Source: Trichosporon coremiiforme (Eukaryota > Basidiomycota > Tremellomycetes > Trichosporonales > Trichosporonaceae). Taken from it: 64,000 nucleotides of DNA. Each line of letters begins with the position of its first letter. Positions within the stretch are counted from its first letter, which is position 1. Location of the stretch: positions 186,001-250,000 of the forward strand of contig BCJJ01000013.1 of assembly GCA_039545355.1 (NCBI GenBank), in the 5' to 3' direction. Both the position numbers and the translations under genes were made by a program. The notes beneath the pieces are model-generated. The model searched no databases and was not told where the DNA came from. It worked only from the letters and a program-made list of their open reading frames with translations. Shown here in pieces: positions 1 to 12,172 of the stretch.

Positions 1-3000
1 TCCCGTATCTGTGGCATTACAAGCGCGACAGTTTCGGTGTCCTCGAAGCTCAGGGCCAGTCCTCTGTTCAGTTCCTGGACGGCGATGAGCTGTGGGAACT
101 CTACAATCTGGGACAGAAGTACCGCGCGATCTGGGAGCGCGTCGAATCGCTGAAGGATCAATGGCGCAAGATCAAGGAGCGAAAGCCGGACCTGGAGGAC
201 GAGTATCTGGAGAAGACGCTCCTTGCCTCCGTGTGCCTCCGTAACATCGAGACTGCTGCGGAGGGTGCCGAATGGCTCGCCTACACCTACGCTTCGGAGC
301 TTCGTGCGATCAAGGAGGAGGCGGCCGCCGAGGAGGGGACCAAGCGGTTGCCAGAGCGCCAGTCGAGCGGAAAGATTCGCAACGGACCAGTTCTCAAGCT
401 TGCTGAGGCGTTCGGAATCTCCGTGCCTACGGTCGCGCTAGTCTTCAATGAGACTGATGGTGATCCCGCATCCCTGTCCAACCCGGAGAAGATGCCCCTG
501 GCTCTCGCTGAGGAGTTCTCAGGAGAGGGCACCCCGTTCTACAACCCTGACGATGCGCTGAAGGCTGCCAAGGAGATTCTCATCCACGACTTCGCCCACG
601 ACCCGACAATCCGTCAGCAGGCTCGTGACTTCGTCGAGGCGTTAGGCACCGTGACCGTGACTCCGACGGAGCGCGGTATGGCGTCCATCGACGCTTACCA
701 TGCCTACTACCCCTTCAAGTTCCTGACCGACAAGCCCATCCCGAACTTCAAGGACTCCGCGCAGTTCCTGCACCTTCTCAAGGCTGAGGAGGAGGGTCTC
801 ATCACCATCTCCATTTCCGCGCCGGAGGAGTCCACCAAGGAGTTCATCTCGGCTTTATCCCGCTGTGCGCAGTCTAAGGATTACAGCGAGCTCGCCGTGT
901 CCTGGAATGCTGAGCGTGGTCAGGTCATCGATACCTCCTTCCGCAAGCACTACCTGCCTGCCGCCTGCCGTTGGATCAAGGAGCAGCTCCGCACTGACGC
1001 AGAAACTTGGGTGTGCGACCAGGCTCGTCTGACTCTTGAGGACCGCTGCAACGTCCGCCCCTTCGCTTCGAACCGCATGAGGCCCGGAGAGGTCCCCAAT
1101 GTCCTTGCGATCACCATTGGACAGGGTACCAAGAAGGACGCCGTTATCGGTGTTCTTCTCGGCGACGACGGCAACATCCGAGCTTCCTACAAGTTCGACA
1201 ACCTCCGCGACGCCGACCCCAGGCGAACGTTCATGGATGTGGTTGAAAGGCAGCGACCGGACGTCATCGCTATTGCCGGTCTCTCCGTTGAGACGGCACG
1301 TCTGCGCAACGACGCGCAGTCGGCGCTTCGGGAGATTGCTATTGAGCAGAGCGGCCTGCAGCCTCCTCAGCCCGAGGAGTTCCCCTCGCACGACGACTAC
1401 CAGATGGAGCTCGGCCGCTTCAACGATTCGCTGAGCAACCGCATGACTCCTCTCATCATAGTGAACGATGAGACCGCGCGCTTATACATGAACTCTACCG
1501 AAGCCGCGCAGGAGCACCCGGAGCTCCCGGTCAACGGCCGCTACGCGCTCGCCATCGCCCGCTACACGCAGAACCCTCTCAACGCCTACGCTCGAGTTGG
1601 CAAGCAGTTGACTGCTCTCACGTTCGTCGACTTGCATCAGAAGCTCGTTCCGGAAGAGAAGCTTCTGCTTGCCCTGGAGCGCGGACTTGTCAACGCGGTG
1701 GCCATCAGCGGTCTTGAGCTGAACACAACGGCTAACAGCCCGTATCAGCGTTACATGCTGCCTTACATTGCTGGTCTCGGACCTCGTAAGGCCAACCAGC
1801 TCTCTAACGCCATCAGCCAGGCGGGAGGACATGTCATAAACCGCATGGCGCTGCCGGAGACCAATACTCTTGGTCCTACCGTGTTCGAGAATGTCGCAGG
1901 CTTCCTGTATATCAGCGCGGACCTGAAGGACTTCAGCCAACTAGAGGCTGGCGACACGACAGATCAGCCTGAGCCCCTGGACATGACTCGCATCCACCCA
2001 GAGGACTACGAGTTTGCCCAGAAGATGTGTCAGGACGCTCTGGAACTCGATGCCGAGGATGTCGCGGACCAGCACAAGTCGGCAGTCGTTGTTACGTTGA
2101 TGAACGATGAGGACCGAGGAAAGAAACTTCGTGATCTCAACATCGATGACTTCGCCTTCAACCTCCAGCGCCAGGGTGAGGGTAACAAGCGCCACGCCCT
2201 GGGCGAGATCGTCTCGGAGCTCATCCACTGGCACGCGGATCGTCGACCCCCCTTCTACATCCCGGACGACTGGCAGGTTCTCACCATGCTGACGGGCGAG
2301 TCGAGCAGGACCATCAACAGAGGTCTTCAGGTTACCGCGACCGTTCGCAAAGCTCTGTCCTCGAGGGTGTTCTGTACGCTGGAGAGCGGTATTGAAGCCG
2401 TCCTCGAGCGCGAGTACGTCTCTGACAACGACGATGTCAACTCGTGCGACGACGTCTTCAAGCCCCGCCAAGCAATCAAGGCTGTCATCATCGATGTCGA
2501 CCCTGTCCGCTTTGAGGTGCGCTTGTCGACGCGTGCATCCGACATGAGTCAGTCGGTTCCGTTCATCGCTCCGTTCCGCCAGGATGAGTTCAACGACGAG
2601 GGCAGGATGGCGATGGCCGAGGAGGCCGCTGCAACCAAGCGTCGCCGCCAGGCTGGAAGTGTGAAGCGCGTGGTCAACCACCCCAACTGGCACGTCATGA
2701 ACTCGGGTCAGGCGGAGCAGTTCCTCGCCCCGCTTCAGCGCGGTGACGTCGTTGTACGACCGAGTTCGAAGGGTCCGGACCACCTCGCTGTCACCTGGAA
2801 GGTTGACGAGGACCTCTACCAGCACATCGATGTCCAGGAGATCGACAAGCCGAACGAGTTCGCCCTTGGTCGTATTCTGCGTATTGCGAACAAGTACTCT
2901 TACTCGGACCTTGACGACCTGATCATCAACCACGTCAAGGCGATCGTGCGCAAGTTCGATGAGGTTCAGATGCACGAGAAGTTCAAGAACGAGGGTGAGC

Positions 3001-3524
3001 TCGAGTCCTTCCTCAAGAATTACGTGCAGGCGCATCCTGGACGCTCGACCTACGGTTTCTGCATCGACTCGGACCACCCGGGATACCTCAAGCTGTCGTT
3101 CCTGAACAAGTCGACCAAGGACGGTGGCCAGATTCAGACCTGGCACGTCAAGGTGCTTCCTGGAGCGTACCAGCTGAACAACGCCGAGGTCCCTGGTGTC
3201 ACCGAGCTCTGCAACGCCTTCAAGGCGCAGTACTCTGCCCGTCTCGACGAACAGGGTCTCGGTGGACGGACGCCCGGTGTGCGTATGGCGGCGCGTACTC
3301 CCATGCACGGCGGCAGGACGCCTGGTGGTCGCACACCTGGCATGCCCATGCGTGGCGCCGCGACGCCGATGTACGGCGGCCGGACGCCCATGCACGGCGG
3401 TGGTGGTCGCATGCCGCCGCCGCCTCAAGGCTACCCGCCGCAGGGTGGCTACCCTCCGCCCGGCTACGGTGGAGACTACGGACGAGGAAGTGGCGGCATG
3501 ATGGGTCGCAACGGCGGATACTAG
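1..3524 (+). CDS. SPT6: Transcription elongation factor Spt6, 5' end outside window
   Basis: Histone H3-H4 chaperone that travels with RNA polymerase II in the nucleus. The frame is open from base 3 to the TAG at 3524, giving 1173 visible residues without an intron; the acidic N-terminus lies upstream. Visible parts in order: core beginning YLWHYKRD, YqgF/RNaseH-like segment (about residues 358-500), helix-hairpin-helix around [10 protein letters not shown] (about 592), S1-like domain (about 780-850) and the tandem SH2 pair (about 895-1085), which in this family binds phosphorylated Rpb1 linker. The last 85 residues are unusual: repeated GGRTP/TPMHGG units, then a Pro/Gly/Tyr tail. Identification rests on full-length domain order and is firm. 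Long frames on the opposite strand here are shadows. Confidence 0.96.
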   Translation, partial: PYLWHYKRDSFGVLEAQGQSSVQFLDGDELWELYNLGQKYRAIWERVESLKDQWRKIKERKPDLEDEYLEKTLLASVCLRNIETAAEGAEWLAYTYASELRAIKEEAAAEEGTKRLPERQSSGKIRNGPVLKLAEAFGISVPTVALVFNETDGDPASLSNPEKMPLALAEEFSGEGTPFYNPDDALKAAKEILIHDFAHDPTIRQQARDFVEALGTVTVTPTERGMASIDAYHAYYPFKFLTDKPIPNFKDSAQFLHLLKAEEEGLITISISAPEESTKEFISALSRCAQSKDYSELAVSWNAERGQVIDTSFRKHYLPAACRWIKEQLRTDAETWVCDQARLTLEDRCNVRPFASNRMRPGEVPNVLAITIGQGTKKDAVIGVLLGDDGNIRASYKFDNLRDADPRRTFMDVVERQRPDVIAIAGLSVETARLRNDAQSALREIAIEQSGLQPPQPEEFPSHDDYQMELGRFNDSLSNRMTPLIIVNDETARLYMNSTEAAQEHPELPVNGRYALAIARYTQNPLNAYARVGKQLTALTFVDLHQKLVPEEKLLLALERGLVNAVAISGLELNTTANSPYQRYMLPYIAGLGPRKANQLSNAISQAGGHVINRMALPETNTLGPTVFENVAGFLYISADLKDFSQLEAGDTTDQPEPLDMTRIHPEDYEFAQKMCQDALELDAEDVADQHKSAVVVTLMNDEDRGKKLRDLNIDDFAFNLQRQGEGNKRHALGEIVSELIHWHADRRPPFYIPDDWQVLTMLTGESSRTINRGLQVTATVRKALSSRVFCTLESGIEAVLEREYVSDNDDVNSCDDVFKPRQAIKAVIIDVDPVRFEVRLSTRASDMSQSVPFIAPFRQDEFNDEGRMAMAEEAAATKRRRQAGSVKRVVNHPNWHVMNSGQAEQFLAPLQRGDVVVRPSSKGPDHLAVTWKVDEDLYQHIDVQEIDKPNEFALGRILRIANKYSYSDLDDLIINHVKAIVRKFDEVQMHEKFKNEGELESFLKNYVQAHPGRSTYGFCIDSDHPGYLKLSFLNKSTKDGGQIQTWHVKVLPGAYQLNNAEVPGVTELCNAFKAQYSARLDEQGLGGRTPGVRMAARTPMHGGRTPGGRTPGMPMRGAATPMYGGRTPMHGGGGRMPPPPQGYPPQGGYPPPGYGGDYGRGSGGMMGRNGGY

Positions 3525-6500
3525 AGAGAGAGAGAGAGACCGTGAGACGATGAGCACAGAAGGCAGTCCTTTCTGAGTGTATAACAGCATTTCTATTAGT
3601 AAAACGATGCATAGCATGTAGATTCCATCCAACTCTTTTTGTTGCGAGTCCCAGTCAAACGTCACAGCGTCATTGCTGATCGTCGTGATCGCCGCGCATG
3701 CCCTTGGGATACGCCCCTTGACACATGAGCGCTCAACATCTTGAATCCTCTGTTGCGTTTAGCATAATAACACCGAATGACGGACTCCTACTGGCTATCA
3801 TCGAGAGCAGCAACTCCACTGAACTTCCATACCTCAAGTGCGAGCCGCCCGGGGTCGGTAGCTGCTGTCGCCTGTCCCCTCGCATTCTCTCCTCCCCTCC
3901 CCTCCCCTTCCCCCCTAACTGCTTCCAAGTATCCGTTTCGCGTCTCGGCGATGTGCTAGACGCTACGTCTCTTGGCCGTCCCAGGTGCGAGGAGCGAGGA
4001 GCTGTGCGCCGCCCAGTCTACTCTTGAGGCTGCGTAATCCACAGGAGGGTATTGCATACTCTCGGGTCGCCGGTCAAGAGCACTCGGCACCAACTGCCGA
4101 ATCATCTCTGGGCGTTGAGCCGAATCATCTCTGGACGTTGAGCCGAACTGCACTCTCTACCCACAGTCGCTTCTCGCGGAGAAGTGGGCCTATACGGGAG
4201 ATAACGAGACGCACAGAAAGAGGACAGGCGCGAGTCAGGCAACCTCCCAGAGCAAGGCAGGGGAAACCATGGACGTGCGTACTCCTGGGGAGGCTGACCT
4301 TACTCGCGTGAGCGTCCGGACATGTTCGGCACGTGCGCGGTACTCCTCTCGCAACTGGAGCGCAGTACGCACCACACGGAGTCTGCAAGGCGCGCGCTAG
4401 AGTACGACGCAGCCCGGAGTCCCTGCACAATACCGGAGAGATGGGATAGGCGCAGAGCACCGACGCTGGAACGGCGATATGGCGCGATGGCCGAGTCCGT
4501 GCCTGCACCTTCTTCAAATGCGTTGCAGGAAGATGCAGCGCCTACTTGACGAAAGTCGAAGACGGACAGCTTATTTCGGAGTGATGAGGTACGTACAGCG
4601 TACGGCTTGGCCTCTCGTCGGTGTGGCGCTCCCCTCTGAGTATCGCGGAGCCGAGCCGAGCGGGGCTGCGTAGGAGTAGTATGTTTGCTACTTCCATCTC
4701 TTCGGAAGGTCGCGATGCTGCAACACGACACTCTGTGTGCTCTACGTGAAGTCGGATGTGCGCAGGACTGGGGTATCCGCTCGAGGCTCGAGAACTGGAG
4801 GCGCGCTCACGTTCCGGTGACGGATCGCGCAGCCGCAGCATACCTTCTGCCTCCCCATCGCATGGAGTTCTGATGTTGGCGGGCGCCGACACTACTTTTG
4901 GTTACCTCCCTTTGCCATTTTGCTCCACTGACACCCTTCTGACTGACATCCTTCTGAAAGCCGCAGCACGGTGCCTGTGGTGAGTTCGATGGGCGACTAA
5001 CTCGGCCAGATCTCGCTCGGATCCCAAGTCGGTGCGAGGCGCTGTTGCACGGCATTTGATGTCGCCTGGATCTTCAGCCTCACTGACCTCACTGATAGAA
5101 TCCCCACCCACCCAGGAGACACCCTTGACATCACCGAGAACGCTGCTGAAGGCAGTGCAAGTGACGTGGCAAAGCCTGCAGTCGGAGACGATGCCATACC
5201 CAGCATCCTGGAAGCCGCGGTCGGAGAAGGTTCTGAAAAATCATCAGCGGGAATAGTCAGTCCAGGCAGCTTTGTTAGATGGGGCAAGCTTCAGCGAGTA
5301 CCGAAGCCTAAGAGGGTTTCAACAAGTGCCTTTCGGTGCTCGATCGCGGCTGGACTGCTTGTGAGGCAGCACAGGTAGAGTCGGTGCGAGCTGTACGAAG
5401 GTTTAATTAACCCATGGCTGGTGCCGGGTCCTGGGCGCGGTGTGCTGGCTCAGTGTCCGCCGAGCACGGCGTGAGTTGCGCGCGTTCGGTTTCATCGATT
5501 TCTTGTTCTATTCAGAAATTCGGACTGGGACGAGTGCGAAAGGTGGATGAAAAGCGAGCACACCCAGAAAAACAAGGTTATTCCGATGACAACCTACAAC
5601 GCCAGTAGACGCTTGCCCGGCGTACCTAAGTTCCTGGGTTCCTGGTGTACCTCGCGGGCGATTGCTGGCGATTGCTGGATGCGGTAGAGGCACGAGGGCG
5701 GCACAAACCATCCACGAGGAACCGCTGGCACACGTCACGCCTGGCTCCCTCCTGACCGCATGCCCAAGCTCATACCGGATAAGGGTGGCTGCTGTCGATT
5801 TCGCCGAGACGGGCAGCAATAGACTCACAGCCGCTCGTGAGCGCTTAGGGACAGAGCGAGTTAAGCGTGCTTCCACTCCGTCTGCAAAGCGCAATGCGTT
5901 GAAGAGAAAGGGTAGGAGCCACTGGAAAGCGAGCGTCAAGAGCGGGATGACGGCATACCTCTGTGGTCGACGGCAGGACGACGGCAGAGGCAGAGGGTAC
6001 GCAGAACGGTGGGTATACGGCATCTGGCCCGGGTGTTTGACACAGACTGAGACAGCACCTGAAGGTGGCTTCAGGTGTCGTGTTTGATCTACTTCATCGT
6101 ACACGCAAGGTGTACGTTGTGCTTATGCGTTGGCGTCGTGTTTACGTCGTGTTCTGGCCAGCATTACGAAGTTGCGCAGCTGCAGAATGCACAGAAGAGA
6201 GCGAGGGCCGGAGTGAGACCCAGAGACAGCGGGCATGTCCAACTGCGCCGCCGCCCTCGATCGCATAATGATGTTTTCGAGACCGTTCTGAGACGTTTAC
6301 GAGAGGCGAACAGACCCATGAGTCGGTGTGTGTTCGACCGACGGAAAGCTGCAAGGCAGGCGCGTGCGCTTTCCTGTCATCGTCCTGAATGTTGTGGTCA
6401 TGCTGCGTCGGTTCGGGAGCGTCGCAACGTCTACCAACTCGATCTCCCCACCGCCCCACTTCCAGCTCCGGCCCAGGTCGCGTAAGTCAAGCGAGTCGAG

Positions 6501-8288
6501 CTAGTTAGGTATAATGGCTGTATTGCCGTCCCGCCCGCGTAGTCTGCTGTGTTATACTCCAGTGGCCTTGACTGACGACATCCATCTCGTTGGGGCAGAC
6601 AACTCCGTCTCGCACTCAGACAGCGAGAACCGGAACCTGGCAATGAGCCGAACGCAGGTCTCCGTCTGAGTCCACAACTGTGGCAACAAACTGCTGTATG
6701 CAGTTCATGCAGTGATCGAGGCTCGAGTAGGCAAGCCGGTGTTGATCCTGCAGGCTCCAGCAACCGCGAGCAGCGTTGGGACCGGTCTCCATTCACTGCA
6801 TTCAACTTACGGGTCGCTAGAATAGGTTTTGTGCGGAGATATATCGATGCTGGTGACAATGTCGCTTACCATGCCTGGCGCACAGTCAGTGAAAGACCCT
6901 GCGTGCACCCTCTTTGTACCCTCTTTGTCTCGGTGCAGACCCTCCGTGCACCCTACACGGCTTCTAGGCCCTCTGCTCATGTGCAGCGCCGCGAGCCGAC
7001 GCCTTTCCGGCTCCAGTGGCGTTCCGAATGTCATCATGTCGTTTATACCGCGCAGCTGCATTCAACCAGCACCGCGCTCCGCCAGGTAACATTGTACCGC
7101 ACAAGGATCTCCACGCCTTGGAATCAATGACGAGCGGATCTTGATAGGTGCTTCGATTGGTGTGACGTCGTTACATGCAGCGATAAGGATCATCATTTTT
7201 CGAGCCGCTGTGTCCTTCATTGTGGCTTGTCACCTTCCACCGAGCTTTCCTTGAACATCGTCAGTGCCTTCAGTCTCTACCGTCCGGCTCTCGCGAAGAG
7301 GCTGGCATCATAGAATCCCCCGGACACCCCAGATCCTTGCCGCGTGCAGGTTACGACTTCTTACGGACATACAAGCGCTTCTCTCGTCCTGACGCCCGCC
7401 CTGTTGAAAGGATCAAAAGTGGAATGCCCGATGTCCTCGCGTAGTAACTGCCAGGATTGCCAGGACTGACATTTGCGTGTTTAGAGTTTGTCGCAAGGAC
7501 GTCCTGATCTGGATGCTGGATGTGGGCGAGGGAGGTTTCAGTGCGGTGCGCTCCCCACTGCTACCCTTGAAGTCTACGATGTCCGGTTCCAGGGTTTTCT
7601 GCTGCTATGGCGTTTGCTGCTTTGAGTTGCTGCGAAGGGTCTGGGTTTGAGATGGAGCTTAACGTTCCTTTCTTTCGCAAAGAAGACACCGCCAAACGTC
7701 TGAACCTGCCAGACCTGCCAGACAGGGCTCTCAGCACACCACCCAGGAAACGCAGCCAGGATGCCGACAGGACGGCACAATGTCCACAAAACGACGTGCA
7801 GCACGCGTGGTAGCGTGTGTCGAACAACATCGGCAGCCTTGGCGCCTTGCTCGCCCTGTGCTGCAGCGCATCGCTCAGTGGTGCCTCGGTACGCGTCCAG
7901 CCCGCGGCAGATCTGCTACCAGCGTGCCCCCAGTGCTCGTAATCTTATCCAGCGCAGACCTCTAACGAGCAACCCTCAGGCTTCCCAGGCCCCTCAGGCA
8001 TCCAGGCTCTGACCGGCTGCCAAGTGCCTCTCCCGTCGTCGCCATACCAGAAACCTCATGTCCATGTGCTAAACACGTCCAGGCATCTCAGGCAGGAGAA
8101 TCATAGCACTGCGGAGATGCAACCCAAACCCACCATTCCACCACGACCGCCACCCGACCACGAGCAGGTGGTGGATGTCAGCTCGGCCTCGCTTCCGCGT
8201 CTCCTCTTTTCTCCATCCCACCTCCTCTTTCTTCCTCTCCACCCTTTCATCCCTCCCCTCCCCTCCCCTCCCCTCCACAACCCCTCAA
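3525..8288. other. Gene-poor stretch after SPT6
   Basis: Nearly 4.8 kb with no frame longer than about 145 codons, no recognisable domain and no convincing exon chain. It opens with a short GA run just after the SPT6 stop. A 23-bp direct duplication (GCCGAATCATCTCTGG core) lies at 4096-4141, with a third partial copy after it. A CACGTG is at 4329-4334. From about 8180 the sequence turns strongly C/T-rich. It could hold a non-coding RNA or decayed genes; nothing here proves either. Confidence 0.5.
4096..4141. repeat. Direct repeat, 23-bp unit x2
   Basis: Two head-to-tail copies differing at one base (TCTCTGGGCG versus TCTCTGGACG), followed by the first seven bases of a third copy. Too short to assign a role. 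Confidence 0.8.
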
Positions 8289-8384
8289 NNNNNNNNNNNN
8301 NNNNNNNNNNNNNNNNNNNNNNNNNNNNNNNNNNNNNNNNNNNNNNNNNNNNNNNNNNNNNNNNNNNNNNNNNNNNNNNNNNNN
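8289..8384. other. Assembly gap (96 N)
   Basis: A run of 96 N flanked on both sides by CCCCTCCCCT-type pyrimidine tracts. The gap probably marks a collapsed CT-rich low-complexity tract. Frames running through it are not meaningful. Confidence 0.99.
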
Positions 8385-9971
8385 CTCCCCTCCCCTCTAC
8401 TCTCTCTATCCATTCCCTCCCTCCCCTTCCATAGTTTCCATAGCTTACTCCCTCTTCATCTCCCGACGCCTCCCCCCGCCCTCCTCCTTTCAGCCCACGT
8501 CTACACTGACACCCCAACCACACGTCTTACCAACTTCCTTCGAAGTACCACCAAAAACAACCAAAAAAATACAACCACGACACTCTAAAGACCTCTTCAC
8601 GTTTACGAACCCACGCCCTCACGCACTTCTAACGCTCGACCGTTATTCCTTTTCAGAAAACTCCAACGACTTTTGATTACACGCTCGTCCTCAGTGACGA
8701 CCACGCCTTGATTCGATTCCACGCCTCTTTCAACGCTTCGAACGCGCCTTTCACGCTTTAAGCTTCCTTTTCATTCATCCTTCTACGTAGTTTCTAGACG
8801 AACTCTTACGACCTCTTTAACTCTTCCCTTCAAGACTTGACTCCCAGTGACGAAAGCCCATTTCATTGTGAGTAGCGTGCGTCAAGTGGTGTGCGTCCCG
8901 GTCGTGCTGTTAGTGCCGACAGCCGGGACAGGTGTCGGAGGGCTTCAAGGGCCTTCAGGTTTGGGATTCAAGGGTGGTAGGAGAGTTGAGCCTGAGGTCG
9001 TCGGGTTGGGAGGGGAGACGACTGAAGGGTCCTGGAATCTGATCCCGTATGGCCCCTCAGATTTGGGTTTCAAGCGACCGCGAGCGACGACCGAGCGACG
9101 CCTGCTGAGATCATCCTCGAGCTCCTCCATCCGCTCCTCTCTCCACGAGACCATTATGCATCAACCGGCTGACACCATGCAGCAGCTTATTTCCCGCACG
9201 ACTTACTAACGAAAAACAAAACGTTATCGAGTGCGTGTCATGCGGTATGGACGAAAACATGAAACAGGGCGATGGCTGCTTGGCTGAACCTTGCCGGCGG
9301 TGGTGCTGCCACCACCACCATCAAACGTCCTCTCACGACCATCATCATCGCTGACAATCAGTTCCTCCCCCCCCTCCGTAGCACGCACCTAGCACACACT
9401 CACCCGTTCGGTCCAGTCCCGAACTTCCCTTGTGCATACTTTCCCCGCTGCGCTTTCTCCTCCGTTCTGCGCTTGTTGCCTGGAATCGCTCGCCACGCGA
9501 CGAGATTCAAGCAACTCGAGCTCACTCCTCCACGCGACGACCACGCTGTTCTCGCGCGCCAACATCGACCACAACCCTCCACTCGACGAGTCCACCGAAA
9601 CCTAGAGCGCGGCTCTCCATCTCAAAGTGAGTGCTCGCCGTCGTTGAAGGGGAGCAAGATGCATGCAGCCGCGTTGTCGCGGTGCCGCGATAGGGCTCCA
9701 CCAGTGCCACAAGGGCCACGCCAAGGGCCGAGCAAAGCCCGGGAGAAGACGACTGCGGTTCGCGGAGCAGCTTCCTCCATCTTGGCTTCATACAATCACC
9801 CATCACCACCATCCACCTTCAAACCAACCAACCACCACCCGCACTCAGTGCATCCATCCCGCCGCCGTCGTCCCCCGTCGCCGCATCCATCCATCCATCC
9901 AGCTACTTGCTCTGTCTCTGCTTCCGTCCCGTATCGCATTGCATACTGACTCGGGCTTGTGCCCGGTGTAG
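8385..9971 (+). promoter_or_regulatory. Long leader/promoter of the bHLH gene
   Basis: No coding exon supported. The stretch is rich in CT and short A/C runs, as in fungal promoters and 5' UTRs. A good donor (GTGAGT at 9627) and an acceptor that ends exactly before the ATG (branch TACTGAC, then GTGTAG at 9966-9971) suggest a 345-nt intron in the 5' UTR. An upstream ATG at 9272 opens a 225-codon frame that would be an upstream ORF if transcription starts before it. A near-duplicate of about 18 nt (TTTGGGATTCAAG / TTTGGGTTTCAAG) occurs near 8960 and 9062. Confidence 0.4.
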
Positions 9972-11924
9972 ATGAAAAGGGCCCCTTCTCAGCGTTTTCA
10001 CCCCCACGACCTGGACGCGCACCCTTCCTACTACCAGGACGCGTACTACCAACCACATCCTCACAACTACCACCCTTACTCAAAGTGAGTTGGACCGGCC
10101 TTCAGCGTCAGCCACCCTCGACTAACTCCCCAGGCCTCGTCAATACCGTGCACCCCCTCCTCACCGGCTGCTCTCTCCGCCCCCCAGCCGTGAACGTCGT
10201 CATCCCGCGACCCTCCTGCCACCGATCGAGACTGGCTTCTCCCACCACTCGTCTTCCTTGACCGACGCCCCTCCTCCCCTCACCCGTCGTTCTCGCGCAT
10301 CGAGCACGTCGCACCACCACCGTCCTCGCGCAGCACCCTATCCCGAGTACTCTGCCCGACGCACCCACTCGCCCCCTTACAGGCCTCACGACGCGTCTCA
10401 CTCATCTCGTTACCTTTCCGAGCTCTCTCCCCCTGGTGCTTACTACGACCGCCAGTGCGACGACATTCTCTTCCCTCTCACCCCCCAATCCGCCAAGTTT
10501 GAATCTCCAGCCATGGTTGCCCACGACCCCCGTGACCACGCACTGGAGCGTCTTCCTCACCTCCATATCTCGGACCGTGACTATGACATCAAGCCCACGG
10601 CCTCGGGCTACGCATCCTCGGAGGACGACTACCCCTCGACCTACCGCGCCATGTCGCCCGCTGAGCGCCGTTTCCTGCAGACCGTTGTCCCCGAGCAGCG
10701 TCGCACTTTGATGGCCTACCCTGTTACTGGAGGGTACAGCTGGCCCCCGACTGCCGAGGTCGCCACCACCGACGCTCAGCAGCAACAACAGCAGCAGCAG
10801 CAGGTCACCGATGAGCAGAAGCGTGACCCCAACGCCATGGCCCTCGACCCTGCGCTCTCGTCTGTTCGATCATCCGCTGACGTGACTGCCACTGGCAATG
10901 GTGCCCAGGCGCCGCCGGAGCTTCGTCTCATCCCCGAGACCCTTGGCTCTGCCGCTGCCGAGTCACCCGCCGCCGACGTTGAGATCAAGGAGGCCATCGC
11001 GCAGGTCCCTGCTGCTCAGCAGACCCTCGCTCCTCCCGAGCCGCCCAAGAAAGAGACGCCGTTCTCGCGCTCCCCGGAGCTTCGTATCTCGCACAAGCTT
11101 GCAGAGCGCAAGCGCCGCAAGGAGATGCGTGACCTCTTTGACGAGCTCCGCGACGCTCTTCCCCAGGACCGTGGAATGAAGGCCAGCAAGGTAAGTAGCT
11201 GAAAAACTGTTTGGTTCTTGGCCGCGATTAGATTGCCATGCGACCGCAGATTACCATGCGGTCGCCAGGTGGTGAAAACGGTTCCTGAGCTATCCACGAG
11301 GCATCCCCTTTGGACTAACGCTAATGATACCAGTGGGAGATCCTCTCCAAGGCTATCGACTACATCCAGGCTCTGAAGAACCAGGTCAACGACAGCCACC
11401 GCCAGGTCGAGATCCTGGCGCGCGACCTGGCTGTCGCCCGCGGTGAGAGCCCGAACACGCACTGGGCGTCGTCGTACCACAACTTTGCCTCGAGCATCCC
11501 GGCGTACGTCCCTCCCGCCGCGGCCGCCGCTCCCGCGCCCGCTCCTGCCCCAGCGCCCGCTCCTGCTCCGGCACCCGCTCCGGCCCCTGCCGCTGCTGCC
11601 CCTGCGCCCGTTGCGACGCCGCAGCCTCAACCCCAGGTCGCCGCTGCCCCCGTCGCTCCTCAACCTCAAGCTACCACCCCTGCCCCCTCTGCTCCCGTCT
11701 CGCAAGCTCCTGTCATTCCCGCGCAGCCCGCTGCTCCGGCCGCCCAGCCTGCCCAGCCTGCTGCTCAGCCTGCCGCTGCTCCGGCGGCTCCTGCTGCTCA
11801 GCCCCAGGCCGCGCCGCAAGCTGCCGCTCCGGCTCAGCCCGCCCCGACGCAGCCCGCCCCGACGCAGCCCCAGGCCGCCGCTGCTCAGCCCGCGCAGCCC
11901 GCCCCCGAGACCAAGACTACCTAA
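9972..11924 (+). CDS. Class-B bHLH transcription factor
   Basis: Predicted 586-residue nuclear DNA-binding protein. Exons 9972-10084, 10134-11190 and 11334-11924 join in phase with GTGAGT/GTAAGT donors. The bHLH domain (about residues 355-410) spans the last intron: basic part HKLAERKRR has the H-x3-E-x3-R pattern of proteins that bind CACGTG, followed by helix 1 ([12 protein letters not shown]) and helix 2 ([14 protein letters not shown]). The N-terminus is rich in His, Tyr, Pro and Ser, with a 10-Gln run near residue 245. The C-terminal 150 residues are almost only Ala, Pro and Gln, typical of an activation or low-complexity domain. No leucine zipper is obvious. The start is the first ATG after a putative UTR intron. 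The exact regulator name cannot be given from sequence alone. Confidence 0.88.
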
Positions 11925-12172
11925 GGACAGTAGAGATCAGCAGACAATATAAAAGTAGAGTAGTTAGTTTTCCCTTCGTTTTTCGCTCTTCTTGTGCATC
12001 CCCCTAAGGGGTGCGTGGTAGCTCCGTAGGCATGAGATGTTATGAGTCTGGCACAATGTCGGCGCAGGGCGAGGCGAAGCCGAGCGGTGCGCGGAGCATT
12101 GAGGGCCGAACCCAGTGAGGCGACAAGTGTAAAGTGAAGGTGGGAGAACGAGGTCACATGCGTCTATGGGAT

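Noticed and set aside
1941..3665. Minus-strand 574-codon frame over SPT6
   Set aside because: Antisense shadow of the conserved Spt6 coding sequence with Arg/Val/Leu bias.
8024..8588. Frames running across the N gap
   Set aside because: They depend on unknown bases and low-complexity CT sequence.
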